Source: Whitmania pigra (taxonomy: Eukaryota > Annelida > Clitellata > Hirudinida > Haemopidae). From it: DNA of 64,000 nucleotides. Positions within the stretch are counted from its first letter, which is position 1. Each line of letters begins with the position of its first letter. Below the pieces are notes generated by a model that was given only the letters and a program-made list of their open reading frames with translations, did not search any database and was not told the origin of the DNA. This document shows, piece after piece, positions 40,501 through 51,165 of the stretch. Both the position numbers and the translations under genes were made by a program. The stretch covers positions 247,501 to 311,500 of the forward strand of contig JAJTWR010000239.1 of the NCBI GenBank assembly GCA_021613335.1. The letters are read 5' to 3'.

Positions 40501-43500
40501 CGGATTCAAAATTGCCTTGGTTTATAGATAATGAAGATAAAGTTTAAAGAATTATAGCTAAAAATAATATTGCTATGGTCTTGGTGACCATTAATGATTA
40601 TGGGGATTGAATGATGCCATTTCAGGTACTCTACCTTGACCGATCTTTCCAATAGAGGATCAGTGGAGATTTTTTTCGTGAAAACTTAAGGACCTTCACT
40701 GACCAATACGTGCCTAAAAAAACTTCGTTCAGGTGATGCAACTTCAGAACGACTGACGATCTTTGAAACCTTATAAAACTTAAACACCACCTTTGGAACA
40801 AAATTTATAAGTATGGAGAAGAAAGGTTTGTAGAATTTAAAATAGCTAGAGAAAAAGTTAGAAAGATTTCCAGGCATCTGAGCATTGAGGATCAAGATCA
40901 TATTGCCAGAGATTTTGGAGTCGAGTCAGCAAAGTTTTGAGGTGAAAGAACAATATTAGTACATTAGCAGAGGATGACAAAGAGTTAGTAGAAGATAAAG
41001 ATAAAGCTGAGGCATTTGCTAGTTATTTTTCATCAGTTTACATAAGGGACGATCATTTTGAAGATGGTGACGAGCTGTTCAATCCATGCGTCCATTTAGA
41101 AGAAATGGAAAAATTGAGGATTGACAGTGCTGTTGTTCTTATCAAACTGAAAAACCTTCTGATTTGTAAATCTGCAGGTCCCGACGAGGTTCACCCCAGG
41201 GTGTTGAGGGAAACTGCAAGATCAATATCTTTGCATCTGAGTTGCATCTTTAGAGATCCATTGGATAAGGGTGTGGTGGTTGAGGATTGGACATTTGGTC
41301 ACGTGATACCGTTGTACAAGTAAGGAAAAAGAACTACTGTTTCAAATTATAGACTAATAACCCTGACGTCGGTTTGCTGCAAGATATTGGAATAAATTAT
41401 AAAAGATCACGTGATTAAGCACTTGTTGAAATTCTTCAATGACTTCTTTACTCATAGACACTACGGCTTTCTGCTGATCCGATCCACGACAGTTACTCAG
41501 CTTTATGGATGACGTCACCAGGGCTTATGATTTGAGCCAGGATGTAGATATTATCTACACCGATCTTGAAAAGGCCTTTGATAAAATTTCTCACAATCGA
41601 CTTCTGTTTAAATTGAGGAAACATAAATTTCATCCAAAAGTCTTAATCTGTATAGAGAATTACCTGATCAATCGTTGTTTCGCAGTTAGAGTGAATGACG
41701 AGCTTTGTGGCCCAGTGAAGGTTGTCAGCGGGATTCCCCAAGATAACGCTTTGGGCCCACTGCTGTTCGTAACATATATAAATGACTTACAAAATGTTTG
41801 TAGCAACATTTATCTTTTCGCTGATGATGCAAAGATTTTTAGAACTTTAAGAGGCACAAGCGATTCAGACAGTTTGCAGGAGGATATAAATCATGTAATG
41901 TAAATCATTAATACTAATCGAGTATTGGCACATGAGTGTCAACATTAGTAAATGATGCCTTCTGCGAATTGGAAATTCTGGGTCAGTTACATACATGATT
42001 AAAGACTCAGGGAGATGCACTGGCAACATTCCAGTGATCAGCTCAATAACCGAACTGGGAGTGGTTGTCGATGCCAGATTGACATTTAAGAAACGCATCC
42101 TAACAAGAATAAGGAAGGCTAGCATGATGCTGGTAATCATTGCACGAAACTTTAGGCACATATATAAGGAGGCGTTTGTTTGTCTCTACAAGTCCCTGGT
42201 AAGGTTACACTTAGAATATGCTGTGCAAGTTTGGAGTCCTTACCGATTGGGTCTTAATGCCGAAATAGAAAAAGTTCAAAGATGTGCAACTAAATTGGTC
42301 AGATCTTATAGGTCTTTGAGTTACGAGGAGAGGCTGAGGAAACTGAGGCTTCCATCGTTATCCTATCGAAGAATTAGAGCCGTCGTGATTATGACAGACC
42401 AGAGTCCTACTTAAGATGTTGATTGTGTATATATTGTACATACGTTACTGACATTTATTGTCGACGTAATAATTAATTCGAAATGTTCTTCTTTTAGTTG
42501 ATAGCGAAGGGTCATTTGAACCGTGTCGAGATTTATAATAAAAAAAAAAACTTAAATATAAACGTCCACAAAATGATTTAAAACAATGTAGTATAGTTTG
42601 CAAGGGTGACCCGTCATAACAGCCCGGCGACAGAATAGCCCCGACAAAACAGCCCCGTCAAAATAGCACGGCGTCAAAATAGCTCAAGACAAAATAGCCC
42701 CGACAAAACCGCCCCGACAAAACAGCCCCGTCGAAACAGCCCGGCGTCAAAATAGCCCAGGACAGAAAAATCCCGTCAAAATGGCCCAGTCAAAATAGCC
42801 CCGACAAAATAGCCCGGCGACAACATAGCCCAGGACAAAACAACCCGGCGACAAAATAGCTCGGCGACATAATAGCCCCGTCAAAATAGCCCCATGATAA
42901 CTCCATGTCAAAGTATTTTTTAAAAATGTTGTGAAACTGAATCAAAATTTAATTCGAAATTAGTGGCTTGAATGCTTTGATCATTTTGAGTATTGTTTGT
43001 TGTTATTATTGTTCTCCAGAAGTTTAATTTGCATAGTCTTGCTTATTCAAATTTGTATCTGGCTTACAAATTTGTGTTGACATTATCCTGATCACAAGTT
43101 GCTTGTGAGGGGTCGTTTTCAAAATTGAAATACGTTTTGAACAGATTAAGAAATTTTCTGAACCAGTCAATTCTACGATCATTCATGCTGATGTCTTGTG
43201 AGAAAGACTCTTTTCCAAGAATCAATAACAATGAAATCATTGATGTTTTAGCATCGACTAGTGAAACGATGAAAAAGCTGTTATAATAGTTAATAGTGGA
43301 TAGAAATTTTAGACTCTAGTGTTTCTTATGTTTAAGTTGATCAAAGTAGGAGTTAAATAAAATTTCCCGGGCCGGTTTTTTAAGCCAGTCCGACCCTGGT
43401 GACAGGGCTGTTTTGACGGGGCTGTTTTGACGGGGCTATTTTGTCGCCGGGCTATTTTGTCGCCGGGTTGTTTTGTCCTGGGCTATTTTGTCGCCGGGCT

Positions 43501-44640
43501 ATTTTGTCGGGGCTATTTTGACGGGGCCATTTTGACGGGATTTTTCCGTCCTGGGCTATTTTGACGCCGGGCTGTTTCGACGGGGCTGTTTTGTCGGGGC
43601 GGTTTTGTCGGGGCTGTTTTGTCTTGAGCTATTTTGACGCCGGGCTGTTTTGACGGGGCTGTTTTGTCGGGGCTATTCTGTCGCCGGGCTGTTATGACGG
43701 GGTGCCGTTTGCAAGTACTATATTCAATTTGACAAATTTTAAATTGTTAATTCTTAAATTTAAAAAATTACATTGAAACTAATTTTGGTTATTTTGTTGC
43801 TTTGGATCAATTCGCAGGAAGAGTTTATTTTTATCGAAATGCTTTGAACACATAAACTTTCGATACAGGGACGTCATTTCATCTTTTTCCAAACTGGGAA
43901 AGCTACAACATGAGGAGATCACCTTTTATGCTTCTAGTCTAAAGTCAGGTAGACTATTTTCCACTAACCCCAAAATGACGTCCTGATTTTATATAGTTTT
44001 TTTAGCAAACCTGTATTTAATAGATGTAAATTCAAGAAATGTAATTACCGTTTTGAAGGGAGCTCAATTTGTTTAGGAATGCAATTTCATTCCCAGTCAG
44101 TCGATAATTCGATTTCCAGAAATTAGCCTGGTCCCTCACAGATGAGAATTTCGAGTTGGATCTGGTTTTAAGTTGATTAAAGAGTCTTGCAGCAAGTCCA
44201 GAATAAAGTGGCTTTAACAGATCTGACCATTGAACCGAATTCCAATTAAGTTTTAGGTAATTGGAAATCTTTTGCTTTTTATCCTTGACGATAGAACTGC
44301 TTTGGGTTTCATTAAACATTTGTTGATCAACCTAAGATAGGTCATATTATGAAAAATATAATGCAAATAAATTTTTAATAAGCACAAGAAATACCTGCCA
44401 AATTCCCCCATAATATCCTGTCCTGTAAGTTTTTGGATCGGTGCCATCAGAGCTTTCGACAAAGGCAATTCTTCTGAGGAACAAATTGTCGTTGTCAAAG
44501 ATGCACGAAGATTCTATCTTGTTAATTACAGCCTCAACTACACTAGAACCACTTGTCTTTTCCAACAAAGTTTCATCTAAGGAGGAAAGACAACTGCCCA
44601 CAAAGGCAGTAAAAAGTACGAAAGCTGTGGACTTTTTCAT
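37594..44640 (-). CDS. Secreted SLT-like + vWA domain protein, copy 1 (splice-damaged), 7 exons
   Basis: Exons by alignment with copy 2: 44395-44640, 44049-44331, 39538-39795, 39137-39457, 38895-38992, 37995-38211, 37594-37709, which would give 512 aa. Signal peptide 1-19; then a domain resembling the lysozyme/lytic-transglycosylase catalytic region (E62 in a VES motif, GGIWQ at 78-82; similarity judged by eye); vWA domain about 180-368 with MIDAS residues D190, S192, S194 and LTDG; a sandwich-like region 369-474; and a Cys-rich tail. The expected exon 4 acceptor reads TTTAT instead of TTTAG (position 39458), so normal splicing into exon 4 should fail. That exon carries the GGT and LTDG parts of the MIDAS site. 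Intron 2 is 4.25 kb against 0.43 kb in copy 2 because of two insertions. The tail is shortened by about 18 nt relative to copy 2. It is probably a recent pseudogene or a variant-splicing copy. Confidence 0.8.
39457..39458 (-). other. Mutated splice acceptor of vWA copy 1 exon 4 (AG to AT)
   Basis: On the minus strand copy 1 has TTTTTTTAT before GCACAAATAC, where copy 2 (49807-49808) has TTTTTTTAG before the same exon start. The adjoining introns (39458-39537 and 49808-49887) differ at only two positions out of 80, one of which is this one. No nearby AG keeps the exon in frame. Confidence 0.85.
40320..42550 (+). mobile_element. Jockey-superfamily non-LTR retrotransposon, degraded, in vWA copy 1 intron 2
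   Basis: Lies opposite to the host gene. The endonuclease C-terminus appears at about 40385-40515 (LDLLIT, then GRSDHSII). Reverse transcriptase pieces follow in several frames: 41105-41323 (GPDEVHPRVL), 41505-41903 (motif A DLEKAFD, motif B GIPQ...LGPLLF, motif C FADD) and 41995-42414 (LGVVVD, then the LEYAVQVW C-terminal region). Frameshifts and stops separate them, so it is inactive. A 10-A stretch at about 42539-42550 marks the 3' end. It is distinct from the CR1-like family at 4.3, 46.1 and 61.6 kb. It is 5'-truncated; the start is approximate. Confidence 0.85.
42605..43706. mobile_element. Large foldback element with about 300-bp modular inverted arms and 9-bp TSD
   Basis: The left arm (42605-42895) is built from short modules such as CCCCGTCAAAATAG, CCCGGCGACAAAATAG and CCCAGGACAAAATAG. 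The right arm (about 43395-43706) is its near-perfect reverse complement, module for module. The spacer is about 500 bp, AT-rich and non-coding. GTTTGCAAG occurs on both sides (42596-42604 and 43707-43715), consistent with a 9-bp target duplication as made by Mutator-like (MULE) transposases. The outermost bases are GGTGACCCGTCAT and the complement of GGCACCCCGTCAT. Sits 55 bp past the poly(A) tail of the neighbouring retrotransposon, in vWA copy 1 intron 2. Confidence 0.85.
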
Positions 44641-46050
44641 GATTCCAATAATGATTCCCGACAGAAAAATTTAATTTGATCTTTTGGGTTTTTATAGAAT
44701 TGAAACATTAATTGTTGTTAGGTCTTACTAAAGGCTTTTCAGGATATTTGTGGGAATACGGATTTCCCAAATAAGATTTGCTCGACATTTTTAGAAATCA
44801 TTACTTCCTAGTCATTATAGTCCATTAGGATTTGAAAGGTCTGCGTTGCAAGTTTTTTGTTGAAACTGATATAATTACATTTAATTACATTTAATTAAAT
44901 TGTGTAATTTATTTAATGCCTATCTTAATATTATTATAATCACAACAACTAGCTTATGTGTCTTCATTTCATAGGGTCGGAGGCGATTAATAATAATTAT
45001 ATGTTACATTTTCTTTAAAACAAATTGATTTATGTTTAATGATGATGCAACAAAAAAGTGCATTTGCCTCTTTCAACAAACGTTCACATAATGTAGGATT
45101 GAAGACATAATACTTTGTCAACCTTGCTACCTGAACTTAATGGTTCCACCACAAACAACTTTAATGTTGTGGTTCGAGTATACACCAAAATACCGAAAAC
45201 TTATAAAAAAAAGCATCGAATCTGCAAAACTTTCATATATGACGTCGGTTATTAATATAAGAAGTTCTACATGTGCACTAACACATGTAGCAGCCGAACA
45301 ACAATCTCTGCGCTACTGGTAGAGCGACATTAGAGTCAATCCCAAGTAGCCTTCACAACTTTATTATTTCTAGATAGGACGTCCGGCGCTATTCCACATC
45401 ATTGCGCCACTAATTTAGCTAATCTCTCTTGATGTTTCACTACGTTAATCAGCCTGGACCTTTTTTGTCCTCGGTAGAGATCGTGATGTCGTTAACGTTT
45501 TCTTGTTTTTGTCGATAACAACAAACTCTGGCATTTGTAATATTCGCAAGACAAACAAGTAAACGAAAAACGTCCTTTCTCGATTAAATAGGAAAATAGG
45601 AGGCAAAATATTTTTTTTATATATTTTCTATAAAAAATGTAAAGCAAAACTAAAAATGTGTTACATAACATATTAATAAATTAAAAACACTTTTTGGAGT
45701 TGTATTCAAACAATAGGACACTTGTGAATTGTGGCATTAATATTCGTGTTTCTACCGCTTTGATCCGCTAGACGGATTTATCCAGATGGAATCCCGGAAA
45801 CAGGCGAAAAATGGTTTTGCTTGATAGAGACCCACCAATATTTATCCCTCAGAAGCTGAACAAAAAAGGAAGGTTTTTGGCTGGTTGGGTGAGGGCTTCT
45901 GTACACTCTCTGATCACCAATAAATCCGGGAATGGCTATGGCAGTCATGGATTTTCGATAATTTGTTTTTTTGGCTTCGCTTATTTTGATTCTAGCTATA
46001 CTAGTAGGATGTGTATTACTTAATCGTGCTTCAATGTGCAAGGATGTATT

Positions 46051-46054
<4 letters not shown>
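44641..46054. other. 5' flank of vWA copy 1 and spacer
   Basis: The first about 120 bp are similar to the 5' flank of copy 2 and include the TATA box. The remainder is AT-rich with no supportable gene; the small ORFs at 45778-46041 have no recognisable content. Confidence 0.6.
44689..44696 (-). promoter_or_regulatory. TATA box of vWA copy 1
   Basis: TATAAAAA on the minus strand, about 50 bp upstream of the ATG at 44640. The same box at the same distance precedes copy 2 (51212-51219), and the flanks around both are alike, which supports a real core promoter with a very short 5' UTR. Confidence 0.6.
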
Positions 46055-46083
<29 letters not shown>

Positions 46084-46103
46084 TAATAATAATAATAATA
46101 GTT
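46055..46103. repeat. (AAT)n tail of the adjacent retrotransposon
   Basis: AAT trinucleotide run joined directly to the 3' end of the minus-strand retrotransposon fragment. Read on the minus strand it is the (TTA)n microsatellite tail following the element's GGCGCCATAGAAATAAAC terminus. Confidence 0.85.
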
Positions 46104-46657
46104 TATTTCTATGGCGCCTTGTGCGTAGCGTCAGAGGCGCCTTGATTCTTCAAGGAACTTTTTGAAGAGATGGGTCTTCAGCTGGCGCTTGAAGAGCTCG
46201 AGCGTGGGCTGAGACCGGATGATGGGGGGCAGGCTATTCCAGACGGCGGGCGAGGCATGAGAGAAGCCTCGGTTGACGATGGATGATATGTGGACAGGTT
46301 GATGGAGATGAATTATAGAAGATGAGCGGAGGCGATCGGGGATGTGACGGTGGCGAATGAGATGATGGAGATAAGGGGGGTTGAATGTGGTTAATGTTCG
46401 ATAAGTGAGCAGAGATATTTTGTAGATGATGCGAAGATGGATGGGTAGCCAATGCAGTTGTGTCAGGGCCTCGGAGCTGGTGAGATAGGGATTAAGAAGA
46501 ACAAGTTTGGCTAACTTGTTTTGAATGCGTTGAAAGGAGAGGGTAAGAGAGGCTGGAGCGCCATACAGGAGGGAGTTGCAGTAGTCAAGGCGGGAGAGGA
46601 CCAGGCTGCGTGCGAGAGCAGCAGTCATGTCAACCGAGAGGAGTGGGCGGATACTCC
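46104..46657 (-). mobile_element. CR1/Jockey-type non-LTR retrotransposon, 3' fragment
   Basis: An open frame of 165 codons (46131-46628) encodes the C-terminal end of a reverse transcriptase polyprotein, with LVLSRLDYCNSLLYGAPASL, QRIQNKLAKLVLLNP and LHWLPIHLRI motifs and the AVWNSLP end. It is 5'-truncated at about 46657. The same sequence in the plus-strand 61.6-63.7 kb copy is almost identical where they overlap, so this family was active recently. Confidence 0.9.
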
Positions 46658-47715
46658 AGAATTAATTTGAGTATTTATTAATTCACGTAAATCATCTGTG
46701 CATAAAAAAGTGTACTATAAATTTGTTTGCACACTGATAAATTATTGCATTTATTATTTCTATTTTGGAACAACTAAAGATAAATGATATAAATATATTG
46801 ATAAATTATTTATATGATATTATTTATACGATAACACACCAACGTTTACAAAACCACAAAGATATTACAATATTAATCATGTACGTTCAAAGTTTGCTCA
46901 AAGTTGGAAACTGTAAAAATGTGTCAACAGACTTCATTGGTTAAAAGCGCATTGTTATTAAGCATTGAAAACGATTAAAGAATTTAGATAAAAACGGACT
47001 TCGACAAAGGTTAGACACGTTCGACTGAAAACTTCTCATTCATTTTTATGCGCATTTAAGAAACTATTTAAATTGTCACTTAATCTGTCTTTTAATTCGT
47101 TCAGTAACTAAATAACGTTTTGAATTTTTATAAACAAAGTTTATTTTTGGTCTACAAAGCCGTTTCATACTTTGTAAGAATTCCAGCATTATTCCTATGA
47201 AACCTTGAACTTCAACTTCTCACGATTTCAAATGTAATCAAATTGATCGAATTGTTCATAAGTAAACAAATGTTAAGCAAATAAAAAATTACTTTATCAT
47301 CGTCAGCAGATGGAGTTGCAAATTCACAAACAGAATTGTGAAAAGCATCTATTAAAATCACATGATGATGATGATGATGGTAATGATGATGACGACGACG
47401 ACGACGATGATGATGAAAAGCATCGAAGGATCGATTAAAAGATCGATTTCTGCTCTGATACCTTTAGTTTATTAAGAAATGAAACTGCAAGTCATAGTCC
47501 GTCTCAAGCTATTTAAAAGTCGAGCTTAAAATTAGTTGAATTAGTAATAGCCATATCGGTAACAACGGTATTGATGAAAAATGTCACTGAAATGCGATGT
47601 AAAACAGGATTAGAAAGATCGGTAAAGGTTCGACCTTTCGATATGCACTGTTCGGGAGATTTTCTGGAAGTTGAAATTTTATATTTAAATGGAGTATTAT
47701 TTTTTAAAGTAAAAA
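46658..47715. other. 3' flank of vWA copy 2 and spacer
   Basis: AT-rich. Contains a GAT/GAC simple repeat at about 47364-47415. From about 47440 the sequence resembles the 3' flank of copy 1 (about 37380-37590), showing that the duplicated unit includes downstream non-coding sequence. No gene seen. Confidence 0.6.
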
Positions 47716-50700
47716 TCAGACATTGTTTTTATGAAATAACAAAAACAATTGCTGACCGGGAGTGTTGACGATGCATTCGTGTGTGAAACGAACACCATAC
47801 TTGCATGTTGAGCTTTCGGGACACGAAATTTTATTGCATGGGTTGCAGTCTGCATTGTTCAAATTTTTGTGTTAATGACAAGGTTAAACATTTATTTTAT
47901 TTAGCTTTTTTTGCTAAATTGTAATATTTTTGAGGTCAATCTGGATTTTTATTTCAGTTTTGATCAGTGGTATATCATACGATGGATCATATGCATAAGA
48001 AGTCTTACTATCGTGTTGTTATTATGTTATTAACATAAAATAATGATAAAAACATTGTAGCAATAGTTTATCTAAAGAAATAATTTGTTTACGATATTGT
48101 CAATAAGGTATTATTAATTATAATTATATAAAAAATTAATTATAAATAATTAAATAATTATTCACCTCCAGGGCATGTCGTCATGGTAATGTTGGTGGAT
48201 TTTTGTAAATCTCCTTGTATGAGACAATATGCATAGGTGCTATTAGTGCCCACTTTTGGAGAATAAGGCAGATACACTGGAACAGGGTTAGAACCGAAGT
48301 AAAATTTGTAATCATAAAAGGAAGAACTTGGAGAAGTGGTGTTGGAGAAATAAATTGTGGAGTTTCCACCGGAATTATAAATCTGTAATTTATAAATTAA
48401 AAGATCATCAGGAAACACTCCGACACGTCTCTCGTTAACGAATGATGGCCTGCGTCATTACAAGAGTCCTTGAAAATAGGTGAATATAAACTAAAGGTGT
48501 CTTTGATTGCAGATTTTTTCTTAACAGAGATCAACATAATCGACATACAAACGATAAACCGAAAGAGCTACTAATTGTTATCATGGAACAGATGTTGATG
48601 GATTGCGCCGAATTTATTATTATTAGAAGCTCTTGACATTCTTGCAATGAATATTAATAAAATATCCGCCGAGGTAATGAAAAAAAAATGATTTGGAAAT
48701 AGGGGCAGGAGAAGACTTCTCGAATCTCAAATATTTGTGAGACGTCGACTGACCTAAATTTTCTCAAGAACTTTACATCGGCTTAATTCAGAATTAAGAA
48801 AGACTTCCTGCAATCGAATGACTCAAAGCAGCACAGAGAATCCCTGATGCACGCTTTGCCCAATTTTATTAAGTTATACCGAGAAGATAAAAAATACTAC
48901 TACTGGCTGATGGGGCCATACAATTTTACTTGCAACTATTAATAAATCAGACACATAAAACTCATTGCCATTTATTTCAATTTACAGTAAGAAATATTAA
49001 CCAATATATTCTAATATTTTGACCATTTACAAAAATTGACTTAAGCAATGGATAGAATGAAATCAATTTTTAAATTTTTTTTCTACAATTCAAAGATGCA
49101 AATATTGTTAATTCAATAAATCATTCAAATAAAGTTTAATTTATGGCTTAATAAGTATTATTAGTTTACATTAATCTAGTACACGAGAAATTAATTGATA
49201 ACATAAATTATTGTTATTAACCTCGATGGTAATGCCATTCGAAGTGATGAACAATCTGCATTGTTGGTTTCCAGATGGTGGAATATTAATCACTGTTTCA
49301 TTAATTAGAGTCACCGGGGCTAAAAAAAAAACTCAGTTTTGAAAATATTGCTTAAAACATTTATTCTAATTAATTTTTCATTGATATTTATTATTTTATT
49401 GATTGACATTGATTATTTATAAAAACATTTTGTAATATTAAGTATAATATTATTATATTTACAGTATACATTTACTTTCTACATACCGTCACAAGTTCTT
49501 TTCTCGATGATGTTGAGGAAACTGTCAAATGCCTGGAAATCATCCAGAAGAAAGCGATATTTGCAATCAGGATCAGTGGCGATTTCATTAAGTTCCTGAA
49601 CATTAACTCCATTTCCAACTCCAACTGCTAAGACCGTTATGTCGGTTTGCTGCAATTTCCTTGCTTCCACTGACGTGGCAAAAAGGTCATTCGATTGTCC
49701 GTCAGTTAAGACGATTGCTATTTTCGGTACACCATCTGATCTCGCCCCAGAATTGGAATCAAATGCATTTTCTCTCAGATATTGCAAAGCCAAGTGAGTA
49801 TTTGTGCCTAAAAAAATACAAACATAAAGAAAAATGAAAATTGTGAATAATGCGTCCGTTTTAATCTAAATAGCATAAAAATAGTACCTCCAGCAAAGTA
49901 ACCCATGCTGTCTATAGCAGATATATAGCTTGTTTTTGTTGAAAAAATTCTGAAATTGAATGCCAGAGTAACGCCAGTTGAGAAGGTGACGAGTGATAAT
50001 CGGGTATCTTTAACAGGATCAGGTCCGACATTCAAAGCATTTACAACTTTCTTCAAGAATTCCTTCACCTTGTTGTAGTTATTAATACCGATGCTACCAG
50101 ACTCATCAACTATGAAGATAACATCTGCAGCTCCTCTGACGCAATCTTTGGATAGATCGTCATTAATTAATGTCAACTTCAAACAAAATATAATTTGCTA
50201 TCCTAATCATTTGAAAGGATAAGAAATTTATTGAAATCCATTGACAATATTTAAATTGCAGAAATATACATGAAAATTTAATTGCAGCTCGCATTGCTTT
50301 AATTTAACCAAACATTGTAGCATTGTTATTACTACATTGTTATAATAAATCAATGTTAATAATGGTTAGATTAAATAAAGTCCTGCATGGGTTGAAGCGA
50401 AAGAAAAAAATCATGTACTTTTAGTATTTATTATCATTACATAACAGGCTCGTTTGACAAATAAATAAAAAATTCAAAAAATTATTCACTTAAAAATCAA
50501 ATCTTTTTTGTAAGTATATTCGCAAATTTGAAAATGTATATTTAATAGATATAAATTTAAGAAATATAATTACTGTTTTGAAGGGAGCTCGATTTGTTTA
50601 CGAATGCAGCTTCGTTCCCATTGAGTCGATAGTTCGTTTTCCAGAAATTTGCTTGTTCACTCACCGATGAGAATTTTGAGTAATAGTTGGTTTTAAGTTG

Positions 50701-51165
50701 ATTAAAGAGTCTTGCAGCAAGTCCAGAATAAAGTGGCTTTAACAGATCTGACCATTGAACCGAATTCCAATTAAGTTTAAGGTAATTGGAAATATTTTGC
50801 TTTTTTTCATTGACGATAGTACTGCTTTGGGTTTCATTAAACATTTGTTGATCAACCTAAGATAGATCATATTATGAAAAATTTAATGCAAATAAATCTT
50901 TAAGAAGCACAAGAAATACCTGCCAAATTCCCCCATAATATCCTGTCCTGTAAGTTTTTGGATCGGTGCCATCAGTGGTTTCAACAAAGGCAATTCTTCT
51001 GAGGAACAAATTGTCGTTGTCAAAGATGCACGAAGATTCTATCTTGTTAATTACAGCCTCAACCACACTAGAACCACTTGTCTTTTCCAACAAAGTTTCA
51101 TCTAAGGCGGAAAGACAACTGCTTACAAAGGCAGTAAAAAGTACGAAAGCTGTGGACTTTTTCAT
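47716..51165 (-). CDS. Secreted SLT-like + vWA domain protein, copy 2 (intact), 7 exons, 518 aa
   Basis: Exons: 50920-51165, 50574-50856, 49888-50145, 49487-49807, 49222-49319, 48166-48382, 47716-47849. All are GT-AG and in phase. Signal peptide 1-19, which sets the start at 51165; the same reading frame is open for 22 codons upstream, but those do not look like a leader. A lysozyme/transglycosylase-like N-terminal domain follows (E62 in VET, GGIWQ at 78-82). The vWA domain (about 180-368) has the complete metal-site set (DESGS, GGTNT, LTDG). A Thr/Ser-rich sandwich-like region covers 369-474, and the tail has a CNPCNKISCP type Cys cluster. Predicted extracellular; function unknown, with adhesion or defence only inferred from the domains. 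Exons 3-4 and the intron between them are nearly identical to copy 1, other parts less so. Confidence 0.85.

Noticed and set aside
42605..43706. CRISPR-like array (short repeated modules)
   Set aside because: Modules are contiguous without unique spacers, inverted between the two arms, and in an animal genome; a foldback transposon explains them.
45778..46041. Overlapping 70-87-codon ORFs on both strands upstream of the 46-kb retrotransposon
   Set aside because: No recognisable motif, no splice or promoter support, and neither strand is favoured.
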